A stretch of 64,000 bases of DNA from Deltaproteobacteria bacterium (GCA_029777945.1 JAKORG010000036.1:1-64000), one strand, 5' to 3'; numbered from the stretch's first letter, positions 1 through 8,886 are shown. Notes: generated from the letters alone by a model not told the origin. Numbers and translations are program-made.

Positions 1-2
1 CG

Positions 3-290
3 TTACAGGACCATCTCACAGTAATAGGTGCATGTGTTGTTGGCATCCCTGATCCAAAGGTGGGAGAACGTATAAAGGCAATAGTAGTATTAAAAGAAGA
101 TGCTAAAGGTGTGGGAAGTGCTGAACTTATAAAATGGTGCAGGGATAGACTGGCACCTTATAAGGTTCCCCAATACATTGAATTCAGGGATATGCTACCT
201 AAATCAAAGGTAGGAAAACTGCTCCGTAGAGAAATAAGGGATGAAGAAAAGAGAAAGCTGGAAAAGAAGCAGAAAAAAACAGCTCAGTAG
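3..290 (+). CDS. AMP-forming acyl-CoA ligase, C-terminal fragment
   Basis: This is the C-terminal end of an acyl-CoA/acid ligase of the ANL (AMP-binding) superfamily, which activates a carboxylic acid through an acyl-adenylate to its CoA thioester. The frame is already open at the window edge, so the core domain lies upstream. The visible part begins VIGACVVGIPDPKVGER, the usual opening of the mobile C-terminal domain. It continues with APYKVPQ and PKSKVGKLLRREIR, in which the Lys of GKLLRR is the family's catalytic A10 lysine. It ends in a strongly basic tail and a TAG stop. The acid substrate cannot be read from this fragment. Confidence 0.9.
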   Translation, partial: LQDHLTVIGACVVGIPDPKVGERIKAIVVLKEDAKGVGSAELIKWCRDRLAPYKVPQYIEFRDMLPKSKVGKLLRREIRDEEKRKLEKKQKKTAQ

Positions 291-404
291 AGATTTTTTA
301 AGAATCGATTTTATAAGGTTTTAAAAGCAAGAGTTTTATCTTTTTTATAGTATCTTTTAGTTTTTTTTCATTTTCTTTTCTTGTAATAGGGCATGTCTAA
401 CTTA

Positions 405-433
405 TTGACATTTTAGATTTATTTTCATACTAT
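405..433 (+). promoter_or_regulatory. Sigma70-type promoter of the MFS gene
   Basis: A perfect -35 box TTGACA (405-410) is followed by a 17-base spacer and TACTAT (428-433) as -10. Transcription would start near 441, just upstream of an AAGGGG ribosome-binding site (452-457). This supports a translation start near 464 rather than at the first in-frame ATG (587). Confidence 0.6.
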
Positions 434-463
434 TTTTTGAAAAATATCAAAAAGGGGTATAAA

Positions 464-1738
464 ATACACGTTTTTAAGAAAATTGATAAAATAAAGAACT
501 TAACCATTCCTTTTTCTTTCCATTATGCATAGGTTATTGCATTTACTGGCACTGTTGTAGTTCTTCTTGCCCATGGATTTGGAAGGATGTCCTATTCAAT
601 AATATTGCCTTCCATGAAAGAAGGTATAGGGCTTACCTATACAGAATCAGGCCTGATAGGCACCGGAAATTTTATAGGCTATCTGTTTTTGTGTTTTTTA
701 GGCGGCTCTCTCGCAGTGCGTTTTGGGTCGAGAAAGATTATATTTGTGTCCCTTATTGTCATGGGGTTGTCTTTATTTGCCACAGGGCTTTCTAATTCTT
801 TTATTACGGCCTTTTTAATGAGGCTTATTACAGGAATGGGCAATGGCAGTGCATATATCCCCATGCTTGCGCTCCCTGCCCTGTGGTTTTCTAAAAATAA
901 AAGGGGTTTAGCAACAGGGATAATTACCATGGGCACAGGGATAGGTCTTTTTTTAAATGGTGTTTTGCTACCACCAATAATAGGAAAAGCAAGTGATGGT
1001 TGGAGATATGCCTGGTTTACCCTGGGCGTAATCTTAATCGTAACCTCTTTTTTCTGTTATGCCTTGCTTAGGGACAATCTAAAAGAGATGAACACAACCA
1101 TGTACGGTGAAGAAGAGTTTGAAAAAAGAATCTTTAATATAGATAAACCCCTTGCAACATGGATAGTTTTGATAAAGGAGATAGAACTCTGGAAGCTTGG
1201 GCTCGTCTATTTTATGTACGGTATTTCTTATATAGTGTTTCTAACGTTCTTTGTAGCATATTTGACAGGTGAAATCGGATATACTTATAAAAATGCAGGA
1301 AAAATTTTCGCAACCTTTGGCCTATGCAGTATAATAAGCGGTGTTATATGGGGCTGGATATCAGATATTTTTGGCAGAAATATTGGTCTTTTTTTTGCCT
1401 CATTTGTCCTTGCATGTTCATATGTTCTTTCCATTTTATGGAAAAACACATTGGTTTTGTATGCATCAGCCATAATTTTTGGCCTTACAATATCTTCTAT
1501 ACCAACAATTATGGCTGCTGCTGCCGGTGATGTAACAGGTGGAAAACTTGCCCCCGCTGCCCTTGGTTTTATAACATTGTTTTTTGGCATAGGTCAATGC
1601 ATTGGGCCTGGTATTGCTGGATGGTTAAAGGATATAACAGGGTCATTTATGTGGAGTTTTGGTTTTTCTTCTGTTGCATCGTGCTTAGGCGGACTATGTT
1701 CAATACTTTTTAAAGGAAGCTCATCGTTTAAAGGTTAA
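464..1738 (+). pseudogene. MFS transporter with in-frame TAG near the N-terminus
   Basis: This is a major facilitator superfamily transporter of the YbfB/YjiJ-like type, a 12-helix inner-membrane carrier of unknown substrate. The uninterrupted part starts at ATG 587 (383 codons) and contains MSYSIILPSMKEGIGLTYTE, the usual helix-1/loop region. The coding frame clearly extends upstream, reading FHYA-TAG-VIAFTGTVVV, with TAG at 530-532 where this family normally has Trp before helix 1. Upstream sit a promoter, an AAGGGG ribosome-binding site and an ATA codon at 464 with ideal spacing, where ATG would be expected. Starting at 587 would remove most of helix 1. It is either a recently inactivated gene, a read-through gene or a sequence error. 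The remaining frame is undamaged, which argues for a recent event. Confidence 0.65.
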
Positions 1739-1770
1739 AATATTTATAAAATTTTTAAGAAAGGAGCCAT

Positions 1771-2196
1771 ATGGCAGATTTAAAAACCCCTTATTTAACA
1801 ATTGATATAATTATTCGATATAAAGAAGGCATTGTTTTAATTGAAAGAAAGAATTATCCGAATGGATGGGCACTGCCAGGAGGTTTTGTAGATATTGGAG
1901 AATCTCTGGAACAGGCAGCAGTGCGGGAGGCAAAAGAAGAGACATCCCTTGATGTGACTTTGATTGAACAATTTTATGCATATTCAAGGCCTGATAGGGA
2001 CCCTCGTTTTCATACTGTTTCTGTTGTTTTTATAGGTGATGGGAGTGGTGAGCTAAAAGGAAAAGATGATGCAAGAAAGGCTAAAGTCTTTACCCCAGAC
2101 AACCTTTCTGAACCAATAGTCTTTGATCATAGAGAGATAATAGATGATTATTTTTACTATATAAAGACCGGTAAAAGGCCTAAGATAAAAGCATAA
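1771..2196 (+). CDS. NUDIX hydrolase
   Basis: A 141-residue NUDIX hydrolase that would cleave a nucleoside diphosphate linked to another group; ADP-ribose or oxidised nucleotides are typical substrates. The NUDIX box runs from G38 through E44 and R52-E53 to E56-E57, matching the metal-binding GX5EX7REXXEE pattern. The residue after EE-T is Ser where most members have Gly. The ATG at 1771 follows an AAGGAG ribosome-binding site. It lies 32 bases after the MFS gene and runs convergent to prmA, six bases from its stop. The exact substrate is not predictable. Confidence 0.9.
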   Translation: MADLKTPYLTIDIIIRYKEGIVLIERKNYPNGWALPGGFVDIGESLEQAAVREAKEETSLDVTLIEQFYAYSRPDRDPRFHTVSVVFIGDGSGELKGKDDARKAKVFTPDNLSEPIVFDHREIIDDYFYYIKTGKRPKIKA

Positions 2197-2202
2197 TGGC
2201 CT

Positions 2203-3030
2203 TTATGAAACAGGCTTTAATATCATACCTTCCCACGAGTTTTTGTGCTCCTCAACAATACATTGAAGATCCTTGAAAACCTCAAAAATATTTTTTTTCT
2301 CCTTTTTTAAAATACCGGAGATTATAAGTAGACTGTTTGTTTTTAAATAACCTTCTATTTTTTTTCCGTTTTTTTGAAATGTTCTTATATCAAGATTTGC
2401 AAGAACAACATCAAAAGAACCTTTTATATCCTTTATGTCTGCGCAAACTATGGAAATCTTATTTAATTTATTTAACATTGTATTTTTCTTTGCTGAAAGC
2501 ACTGCATCGAGGTCATTGTCTACTGCCACAACCGATTTTGCACCGCGCATGCGTGCAAATATGGCAAGAATGCCTGAGCCGCATCCTATGTCAATTACAT
2601 GTTTTCCTTTAAAATCTATTTTTTGCATAAGTTTAATCATTAATTTTGTGGATTCGTGTCTTCCTGTGCCGAATGCCATTCCTGGATGGATGATTATTGA
2701 ACCCTGGGGCATCTTTTTCGACCACGGTGGTATAATCTTTACACCATAAACAGAAATGGGTTTAAAATATTTCATTGTAAGTTCTGAATAATCAGGAAAT
2801 GCTACCTCTTTTATCTCCACATCCTTTATCTTCAAACCGGTATTTCTTAAAATCTTAAAAAACTCCTCCATATTATCAGGGAAACACCTTATTATGCTCG
2901 AATCTTTATTTTCTTCTATCCAGAGCCCTTTTTTTGCAGAATCATATATGCCTTCGGGTAGAAGCTCTTCCGCACCTTTTTCAAGATGCACCTCTACTTG
3001 AATGTATTTTTGTTCTTCCAAATCTTTCAT
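2203..3030 (-). CDS. prmA: Ribosomal protein L11 methyltransferase
   Basis: PrmA uses S-adenosylmethionine to methylate lysines and the N-terminus of ribosomal protein L11. The 275-residue protein has the family's hallmark HPGMAFGTGRHESTKLM (115-131) followed by the SAM-binding loop VIDIGCGSGILAI (145-157) and the acidic AVDND that contacts SAM. The catalytic-loop motif reads VVLANLDIRTF, slightly divergent from the usual NLL form. The N-terminal substrate-recognition domain is present, so length is normal. No strong ribosome-binding site precedes the ATG. It is convergent with the NUDIX gene. Confidence 0.88.
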   Translation of the reverse strand: MKDLEEQKYIQVEVHLEKGAEELLPEGIYDSAKKGLWIEENKDSSIIRCFPDNMEEFFKILRNTGLKIKDVEIKEVAFPDYSELTMKYFKPISVYGVKIIPPWSKKMPQGSIIIHPGMAFGTGRHESTKLMIKLMQKIDFKGKHVIDIGCGSGILAIFARMRGAKSVVAVDNDLDAVLSAKKNTMLNKLNKISIVCADIKDIKGSFDVVLANLDIRTFQKNGKKIEGYLKTNSLLIISGILKKEKKNIFEVFKDLQCIVEEHKNSWEGMILKPVS

Positions 3031-3340
3031 GTGTTTACAATACCAATTTTTTAATTTTTAATCTGAAAAATCTCCAACCTTATTATAAATCTTGATTGTT
3101 CATACCTTCTGGACAAACTTATATACTTCCATATTTTTTTAAGATACCTTGCAGGTTCTTTGTCAGATAAAATCTCCATGACGGATAATTATATGACCTT
3201 TATATGATCTTGTAAAGGCCATATGCGCTATTAAAATCCCTTGCAATATGTAAACCCTATAATCTCTCTGAAAGATAAAATGACATTATCTGCATTTATT
3301 TAATAAATATCCTCATTTATAATTAAAATTTACCTTTTTT
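3031..3340. other. 310-base intergenic gap
   Basis: This AT-rich stretch between two minus-strand genes holds no convincing reading frame. The only structure seen is the imperfect inverted repeat at 3192-3222. Confidence 0.6.
3192..3222. repeat. Imperfect 11-bp inverted repeat
   Basis: TATGACCTTTA and TAAAGGCCATA, separated by 9 bases, are complementary at 10 of 11 positions. It lies downstream of the CGGC-domain gene and upstream of prmA on the minus strand. It could be a hairpin in either transcript or an operator. There is no T-run, so it is not a typical terminator. Confidence 0.4.
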
Positions 3341-3793
3341 TTAAGGTTTTTTTATTGTTTTCTTGATTATACTTGAGATACTTGGTTTTTGTTGGGTAAG
3401 CATATGCTTCATTGCCCCAACAAACATTTCAGGTGTTACACCTGGTGCATGGCCATGCGTGCCTTCTATAAAATCTATGTCAGGAAAGGTATTTTTAAGC
3501 ATATTTAGATACCTTTCCTTAAAAGGACATAATAGGGTAACACAGGTAGCAAGATGAATTGCGTTTAGTCCTATCTCAGTGAGAGATTTTATCCTTCCAA
3601 GAAGTTTTTCAGGTGCATGGGCAGTTGGACAACCTGCACAGTTTATAATACCTGCTATTACTGGTTTGTCATCTAAATCTTTATACCGTGCGAATGCACC
3701 AGCCCTTTCATTAAAATCCTGAAAACAAAGATAAGATGAGCAACCTAACTCCTGTGTTGTATTAGAACAAGTTAAAATACCTATTTTTGTCAT
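3341..3793 (-). CDS. CGGC-domain, predicted metal-binding protein
   Basis: A 150-residue protein resembling the CGGC-domain family (PF08821), small cytoplasmic proteins thought to bind metal through conserved cysteines; no enzymatic role is established. Cysteines are at 9, 18 and 23, then C52 and C55 in INCAGCP (the CGGC position, here CAGC), and C84 and C89 in LATCVTLLCP. The fold looks Rossmann-like at the N-terminus (KIGILTCS). The ATG follows AAGGGGGGATAAC, a strong ribosome-binding site. It is a single-gene unit with its own likely promoter, next to the metal-oxyanion regulator, but a functional link is only conjecture. Confidence 0.7.
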   Translation of the reverse strand: MTKIGILTCSNTTQELGCSSYLCFQDFNERAGAFARYKDLDDKPVIAGIINCAGCPTAHAPEKLLGRIKSLTEIGLNAIHLATCVTLLCPFKERYLNMLKNTFPDIDFIEGTHGHAPGVTPEMFVGAMKHMLTQQKPSISSIIKKTIKKP

Positions 3794-3842
3794 GTTATCC
3801 CCCCTTATGATTCATGAAAAAATAAAAATTTATTTAGAAAAA

Positions 3843-3871
3843 ATCTTATAAATATTATTAGAAAGTTGCAA
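3843..3871 (-). promoter_or_regulatory. Promoter of the CGGC-domain gene
   Basis: On the minus strand TTGCAA (3866-3871) and TAAGAT (3843-3848) are separated by 17 bases, about 50 bases upstream of the ATG at 3793. The -10 match is moderate. Confidence 0.4.
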
Positions 3872-3938
3872 GAGAAAAATGTGCTTTGACACAAAAAAAG
3901 AAGGACTGTTAACCTTTTTTGACAACTTCCTTTATCAA

Positions 3939-4811
3939 TCACTCTTTAAGATAAACAACATTTCCTGTTTTGGTAATATTATATCCTGTTAAGTCCTTTA
4001 CGTGCTTCACAAGGGAAGGTGGCTCAAAAAATGAAAGAAAGGCTCTTACATGACTGCTATAGTAATGCTCTTTTGTAACTACAAATTCAAATCTCTCGTT
4101 CCAGAGCGGTATGAAGTCGAGATCAAGTATATATGCAATATGCTGTATACCAAAGGCAGCGTCAGCAGTATCCTTTAAAACCTCTATGCCTGCATGTAGA
4201 TGGGATTCTACCTCAATAGCATATCCATTAATTGATGTCGAATTTATACCAGCCTCGTTGAGAAGAAAATCAAACAGTAGCCTTGTCCCAGAGCCGAAAT
4301 TTCTGTTTACAAAACGCGCACCCTTAATGGCAATATCCTTGATAGAATTAATACCGCAAGGATTACCTTTTTTTGTATAGATGCCTTGAGTCCTCTCAAA
4401 GAGGGAAATCACCACATAATCATCCCTGTTGAGATATTTATCGAGATAGGAGAGGGTGTAATCTTTTTTTTCTAAATCCAGAATATGAACGCAGGATATG
4501 GTTGCTCTGTTCTCTTTCAGGGCTTTCAGTCCATTTATGCTTCCAATGGGCGCATAATAGGCAATGACATTACCACTTTTGTTATAGATATCTATGATCC
4601 TTCTCAGGAGGACGTCGTCACTTCCTGCAATGTAGATATTTTTTTCCCGTTCTGTATTTTCGAGTATCCATTTATTGACAATTTCTCTTGTAAAGGCGAT
4701 CTTCCCTCCTATTTTTATATGGGGGATCTTCGATTCCTGAACCAGTTTATAGATTTTTTTCTCATTAATCTTGAGATACTTGGAAAGTTCTTTTGTATAA
4801 ATTATTTCCAT
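3939..4811 (-). CDS. HTH plus periplasmic-binding-like regulator of oxyanion uptake
   Basis: A 290-residue predicted transcription factor. Residues 1-50 form an excisionase/MerR-like winged helix (LSKYLKINEKKIYKLVQ, then a wing ending in VNKWI). Residues about 60-285 form a cytoplasmic binding-protein-like domain of the PBP_like type (PF12727), with the ligand-loop motif RNFGSGTRLLFDFLL around 170-184. Proteins of this architecture are commonly placed next to molybdate/tungstate transporters. Here it diverges from the receptor-TonB-Tup locus, so I infer that it senses the transported oxyanion and controls that operon. It lacks a signal peptide. No ribosome-binding site precedes the ATG, and its promoter sits almost on the start codon, suggesting a leaderless transcript. 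Confidence 0.78.
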   Translation of the reverse strand: MEIIYTKELSKYLKINEKKIYKLVQESKIPHIKIGGKIAFTREIVNKWILENTEREKNIYIAGSDDVLLRRIIDIYNKSGNVIAYYAPIGSINGLKALKENRATISCVHILDLEKKDYTLSYLDKYLNRDDYVVISLFERTQGIYTKKGNPCGINSIKDIAIKGARFVNRNFGSGTRLLFDFLLNEAGINSTSINGYAIEVESHLHAGIEVLKDTADAAFGIQHIAYILDLDFIPLWNERFEFVVTKEHYYSSHVRAFLSFFEPPSLVKHVKDLTGYNITKTGNVVYLKE

Positions 4812-4819
4812 TAAAGTTA

Positions 4820-4848
4820 AGTATATAAAAAAATTTGTTTTTTTTCAA
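4820..4848 (-). promoter_or_regulatory. Promoter of the HTH-PBP regulator (leaderless)
   Basis: On the minus strand TTGAAA (4843-4848), a 17-base spacer and TATACT (4820-4825) form a good sigma70-type promoter. The -10 box ends only 8 bases before the ATG at 4811, so transcription would start within a few bases of the start codon. Confidence 0.6.
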
Positions 4849-4912
4849 TTAAGAATATAGGTAATAAATGGTTTAATTTGGTTAAAATAAGTTATTATTT
4901 TATATTTTTTTC

Positions 4913-4941
4913 TTGACTTGATTTTCAAAATAGCTTATTAA
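4913..4941 (+). promoter_or_regulatory. Promoter of the receptor-TonB-Tup locus
   Basis: TTGACT (4913-4918), a 17-base spacer and TATTAA (4936-4941) precede the receptor gene, whose AGGAGG ribosome-binding site is at about 4961. The region between this and the divergent regulator promoter is very AT-rich and contains TTTAA-N5-TTAAA (about 4871-4885), a candidate but unproven operator. Confidence 0.55.
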
Positions 4942-4973
4942 TTTTTTCACATACTCTTTTTAGGAGGGATTTT

Positions 4974-7070
4974 ATGAAAAAAGAAAGGATTACAATTTTA
5001 TTTTTAATAATATTTTTCTCTTTTTTTTCTTTAGACAGCCTTTATGGAGAGGAGAAAATAAAGGAAAAAAAGGATTACGATGTATTTACACTGGGAGAGA
5101 TATATGTAACTGGTGAAAAGCTTCCAGCATCAAAGGAGGTCACGCAGACAACAGAGATAAGAGCCGAAGAAATAGAGGCATCAAACAGTAAAACAGTTTC
5201 CGAGGCCCTTACTTTTGTTGATGGTATAAGGGTCTCGACAGGCCGAAAGAATGAACCGAATGTCCAGATACATGGTTTTGATCAGAGCAGGACTTTGATC
5301 TTAATAGACGGTGTCCCTTACTACGAAACCAATTACGGTAAGCTGGATTTAAATGTCATACCTGTAGATAACATTGCCAAGATAGAGGTTGAAAAGGGAG
5401 TTTCATCGGTATTGTATGGACCGAACGGTATGGCAGGTGTGATAAATATTGTTACAAAAAAGCCTACTGATAAACCATCCATAGATGCCCTTATAGAGAC
5501 AGGGGACTATAGATCAAACAAGTTTTCAATCTCTCATGGCATGAAGATAAGGAAGTTCAGCTACTGGCTAAACTACAGCCATCAAGAATCAAGGGGATGG
5601 TATATGTCACGGGATTTTGACCCAAAGCAAGGCCAGATTGCTTACAAAAATCCCACTTTAAACGTAACAAGGATACTTGAAGATGGTGGTGTAAGAGATA
5701 ACTCTGCCACAAGAACAAACAGCATTTGGGCAAAAGTTGGTGTTGAACCATCCACAGATTCAGAATATTATATTAACTTCCATTACATAGAAAGATACAA
5801 AGAATCACCTTCACCACTTGGATCCATACTTACAAATTCAGTTTTTAGGGCGAGGCCTATGTTTTTGCAGTTTGCCCAGATGCCAAGATACGACAATTGG
5901 GGTGTGGACTTAAGCGGCCAGCAAAAGATAGGTGATCGAGTAAAGGTAAAGGCAAAACTTTTTTACCATTATCATGTGGATGACTACGTTTCATACTATG
6001 ATGAAACCTACACGAGACCTATTGCAATAAGTCGCTACGAAGACAACACCCTCGGGGGCTCATTCCTCACAGATTTCAAGCTTGTAGAGATTGATACGCT
6101 AAAATTTTCCTTCCATTACAGACGGGATTCCCACAAAGAAAGGGATGATGACTACTTGCCCTTCGACGAATCTGTTTCCTATACGGGTTCATTAGGTCTT
6201 GAAAACGAACTTAATATGAGCAAGCATTTTTCCATTGTAGCAGGCCTTGGATACGATTGGTTCAAAGTTGCCAGTTCAGAAAATTCCAATCTAGACAAAT
6301 CCGGTAATCTCATAAACCAGACAAGACTTAGAACCCCTGGTTATGACAGCAAACTTAATCCTATGGTTGGCGCGACCTATACCTTTACAGATGGAACAAA
6401 AATATTTGGTTCATTAGCAAGAAAAATACGTTTTCCCACTTTACAGCAACTTTATTCTTCAAAAGGGGGGAATATAGACCTTACCGCTGAGAAGAGCTGG
6501 AATTATGTATTCGGTATTTCACGGGAACTCACAAAATACGCACGGGGCGAATTTTCAGTCTTCTGCCATGATATTAGCGACTTCATTACCCGAGATGTTC
6601 CAACGATAGAGGGTAAATATATGAATGTTGGCAAGATAAGGATGATAGGCTTTGAATTGTCAGGTGAGGTGAATCCAACAAAAGCCTTAAGCTTCAAAGC
6701 AGGATATACCTATAACAATGCAACCGATAGAAGTCCAGGCCGTGTAACAAACAGGGTTTTGAATGTTCCGGAACATAAGATAGACATTACTATGAAATAT
6801 CTTGTTCCTGTTGTAAATGCAAGACTTGATATAACAGGGCTTTATATGGGTCAGGCATGGGGGCAGCTGCCTACATCGTCGAGTCCCACAACCTCGGCCG
6901 AAAAGATAAATGACCATTTGATATTTAATACCAGAATCGCAAAGACCTTATGGAAAAATGTAGAGGCTTACTTTGCCATAAATAACATCCTTGATAGAAA
7001 TTATGAGTCAGAGCTCGATTTCCCCGCTCCAGGCAGGAATATGTTTCTGGGGATTAGGGCAAGTTACTGA
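4974..7070 (+). CDS. TonB-dependent outer-membrane receptor
   Basis: A 698-residue gated outer-membrane transporter. A signal peptide (about 1-25) is followed by a TonB-box-like LGEIYVTGE region near residue 41. The plug domain (about 60-160) contains GFDQSRTLILIDGVP and the end motif INIVTKKP. A 22-strand-type barrel with alternating aromatic pattern follows and ends in GIRASY, with a C-terminal aromatic residue as needed for outer-membrane insertion. Length is normal. It heads a run with a dedicated TonB/ExbB/ExbD and a Tup-type ABC transporter, so its cargo is probably the same metal oxyanion or a complex of it. This cargo assignment is inferred from neighbours; siderophore- or corrinoid-type ligands remain possible. 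Confidence 0.93.
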   Translation: MKKERITILFLIIFFSFFSLDSLYGEEKIKEKKDYDVFTLGEIYVTGEKLPASKEVTQTTEIRAEEIEASNSKTVSEALTFVDGIRVSTGRKNEPNVQIHGFDQSRTLILIDGVPYYETNYGKLDLNVIPVDNIAKIEVEKGVSSVLYGPNGMAGVINIVTKKPTDKPSIDALIETGDYRSNKFSISHGMKIRKFSYWLNYSHQESRGWYMSRDFDPKQGQIAYKNPTLNVTRILEDGGVRDNSATRTNSIWAKVGVEPSTDSEYYINFHYIERYKESPSPLGSILTNSVFRARPMFLQFAQMPRYDNWGVDLSGQQKIGDRVKVKAKLFYHYHVDDYVSYYDETYTRPIAISRYEDNTLGGSFLTDFKLVEIDTLKFSFHYRRDSHKERDDDYLPFDESVSYTGSLGLENELNMSKHFSIVAGLGYDWFKVASSENSNLDKSGNLINQTRLRTPGYDSKLNPMVGATYTFTDGTKIFGSLARKIRFPTLQQLYSSKGGNIDLTAEKSWNYVFGISRELTKYARGEFSVFCHDISDFITRDVPTIEGKYMNVGKIRMIGFELSGEVNPTKALSFKAGYTYNNATDRSPGRVTNRVLNVPEHKIDITMKYLVPVVNARLDITGLYMGQAWGQLPTSSSPTTSAEKINDHLIFNTRIAKTLWKNVEAYFAINNILDRNYESELDFPAPGRNMFLGIRASY

Positions 7071-7123
7071 TATAGACTTTCAAGGTATGTTCAGAAATAG
7101 ATAACAGATAAAAGGAGAAGGAT

Positions 7124-8875
7124 ATGAGAAAAGGATTGCTTTTTGTATTGTTACACCTTTTTGTAATAATAGGAGTGCTCGGAGGAGTATCTTCTTCAAT
7201 GGCGTTAACTATAGGCGGCTCAGTAAGGCAGCCCCTTAATCTCACAATAAATGACCTTTTGAGATTCGAGTCTGTAGAGGCAAGGATTACTGAGGTTACA
7301 GCTGACAATAGTTATAGAGGTGTCTTTATCTACCGCGGGGTTCCACTTAAAACCCTTCTTAATTTTGCTTTCATACAGAAGGAAGAAGAGGGATTTTCTA
7401 AACCTATAGATCTTGCTGTTGTAGTGCGCAACAGAGAAGGAAAGGCAGTCACACTTTCATGGGGTGAGATCTTCTACAGGAATCCTCAGGAAGTAATGAT
7501 AGCATTTTCTGCTACACCTGTAATTCCACACCATAATAACTGTGGTGATTGCCACACATTGGACTTTTATAAGCCAGTAATGGACCAACTGAAGCGGAAG
7601 GTAGGATTTCCAAAACTCGTAATAACGAAGGACTTCTTTACAGACCGCTGTCTGGAAGAAGTGATTCATATCGAAGTAGTGAATCTCAAACAAAAAGCAG
7701 AAAAGAAGAAAATGGATAAACTTTTTTCGCCAAAGTTCACTATCGCTGGCATGAATAATAAATCCTTTGAGATCAACGATTTATCCGGCTACCGTCACTT
7801 TGAGGTATCTATCAAGCAGGTGGGTGATGGGAGGGGCTACCATGGTTTAAAGCGTTTTTCTGGTGTCTCTTTAATAGAACTTCTTAAAAAGGTGGGCGTT
7901 AAACAGGAGATAGACTCTGCAATACTTGTTTCATCCATTGATGGATACAGAACACTCCTTTCATACGGTGAGCTTTTTATGGCACCCGATGGAGAACGAG
8001 TTATGATAGCTGACAAAATTGGAACTGAGCCCCTTAAAGAGAATGGAAAATTTGCCCTGGTGATACCTGATGATATATCAGCAGACAGGATGGTGAAGGC
8101 TGTATCAAAAATAGAGGTAATCTCTTTCAAAACTATACCAAAGGTTTACATAATAGGCATGGGCTGCGCTGATACGAGCCTTATTACGCTTGAGGCAATC
8201 TCATATATGGGGAAGGCAGATGTTTTTGTTGCCCCAGAAGATATTGTAAAAAGATTTTCAAAATATATGGGTGACAAGCCTGTTCTCTTCGACCCTTTAC
8301 GAAATGCAGAACATATGTTCAAAAAGAATAATCCAAATCTCTCAGAAGAAGAACTTAAAAGCAAACTGGAAGCACAGCGCGCAGCTGACCTAAAGAAGAT
8401 AAAAGATGCCTTTAATGAGGGGAAAAGTATAGCGCTTCTGGAATATGGCGATCCTACTATATATGGAGCCTGGCAGTACTGGCTCGAGGAACATTTCAGG
8501 GGGCATATAGAGATTGTGCCTGGTATAAGCGCCTTCAATGCTGCAAACGCAATGATAGGAAAACATCTCGGCTGCAAAGGCTCAATCATACTCACAGTAC
8601 CAAAGGGGCTTACAAAAAACGAAGAAATGCTGAAGGCTATTGCTACCAATGGTGACACTATAGCCATCTTCATAGGACTTATGGAATTAAAAAACCTTGT
8701 TGCTCTTCTTGAGAAATATTATTCACAAACAACGCCGGTTTATGTAGCATACAGGGCAGGTTATTCTGAGAGCAAGCATCTTTTGAAGACCACACTCGGT
8801 GAAGTTATTTCTGCTACAGAGAAAGAAAAGGAAAGGCATCTTGGCATGATCTACATAGGTCCCTGTCTGAAATAG
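7124..8875 (+). CDS. Exported fusion: two molybdopterin-binding-like domains plus tetrapyrrole methylase domain
   Basis: A 583-residue protein with an unusual architecture. Residues 1-28 look like a cleavable signal peptide ending SSSMA. Two domains related to the oxidoreductase molybdopterin-binding fold (PF00174) follow, at about 29-187 and 203-335, each with the small-family signature (YRGVPLKTLLN and FSGVSLIELLKK). Domain 1 contains CGDCH (C140, C143, H144), which has the form of a c-type haem-binding motif. Residues about 340-583 form a tetrapyrrole (corrin/porphin) methylase domain with VYIIGMG, YGDPTIYG and VPGISAFNAANAM. The usual GxGPGD loop reads GMGCAD. An S-adenosylmethionine enzyme behind a signal peptide is puzzling, because SAM is not expected in the periplasm. 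The gene follows the receptor by 53 bases and precedes the permease by 11. The function is unknown; a role in binding or modifying the imported ligand is a guess. Confidence 0.8.
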   Translation: MRKGLLFVLLHLFVIIGVLGGVSSSMALTIGGSVRQPLNLTINDLLRFESVEARITEVTADNSYRGVFIYRGVPLKTLLNFAFIQKEEEGFSKPIDLAVVVRNREGKAVTLSWGEIFYRNPQEVMIAFSATPVIPHHNNCGDCHTLDFYKPVMDQLKRKVGFPKLVITKDFFTDRCLEEVIHIEVVNLKQKAEKKKMDKLFSPKFTIAGMNNKSFEINDLSGYRHFEVSIKQVGDGRGYHGLKRFSGVSLIELLKKVGVKQEIDSAILVSSIDGYRTLLSYGELFMAPDGERVMIADKIGTEPLKENGKFALVIPDDISADRMVKAVSKIEVISFKTIPKVYIIGMGCADTSLITLEAISYMGKADVFVAPEDIVKRFSKYMGDKPVLFDPLRNAEHMFKKNNPNLSEEELKSKLEAQRAADLKKIKDAFNEGKSIALLEYGDPTIYGAWQYWLEEHFRGHIEIVPGISAFNAANAMIGKHLGCKGSIILTVPKGLTKNEEMLKAIATNGDTIAIFIGLMELKNLVALLEKYYSQTTPVYVAYRAGYSESKHLLKTTLGEVISATEKEKERHLGMIYIGPCLK

Positions 8876-8886
8876 GATGAGATAGC

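Noticed and set aside
2174-2204. AAAGGCC/GGCCTTT hairpin as terminator between the NUDIX gene and prmA
   Set aside because: The stem overlaps both stop codons and there is no T-run on either strand. It could pair, but is not convincing as a terminator.
4812-4973. Possible molybdenum-cofactor or cobalamin riboswitch before the receptor
   Set aside because: The region is only 162 bases, very AT-rich and without any of the conserved helices or boxes of those riboswitches.
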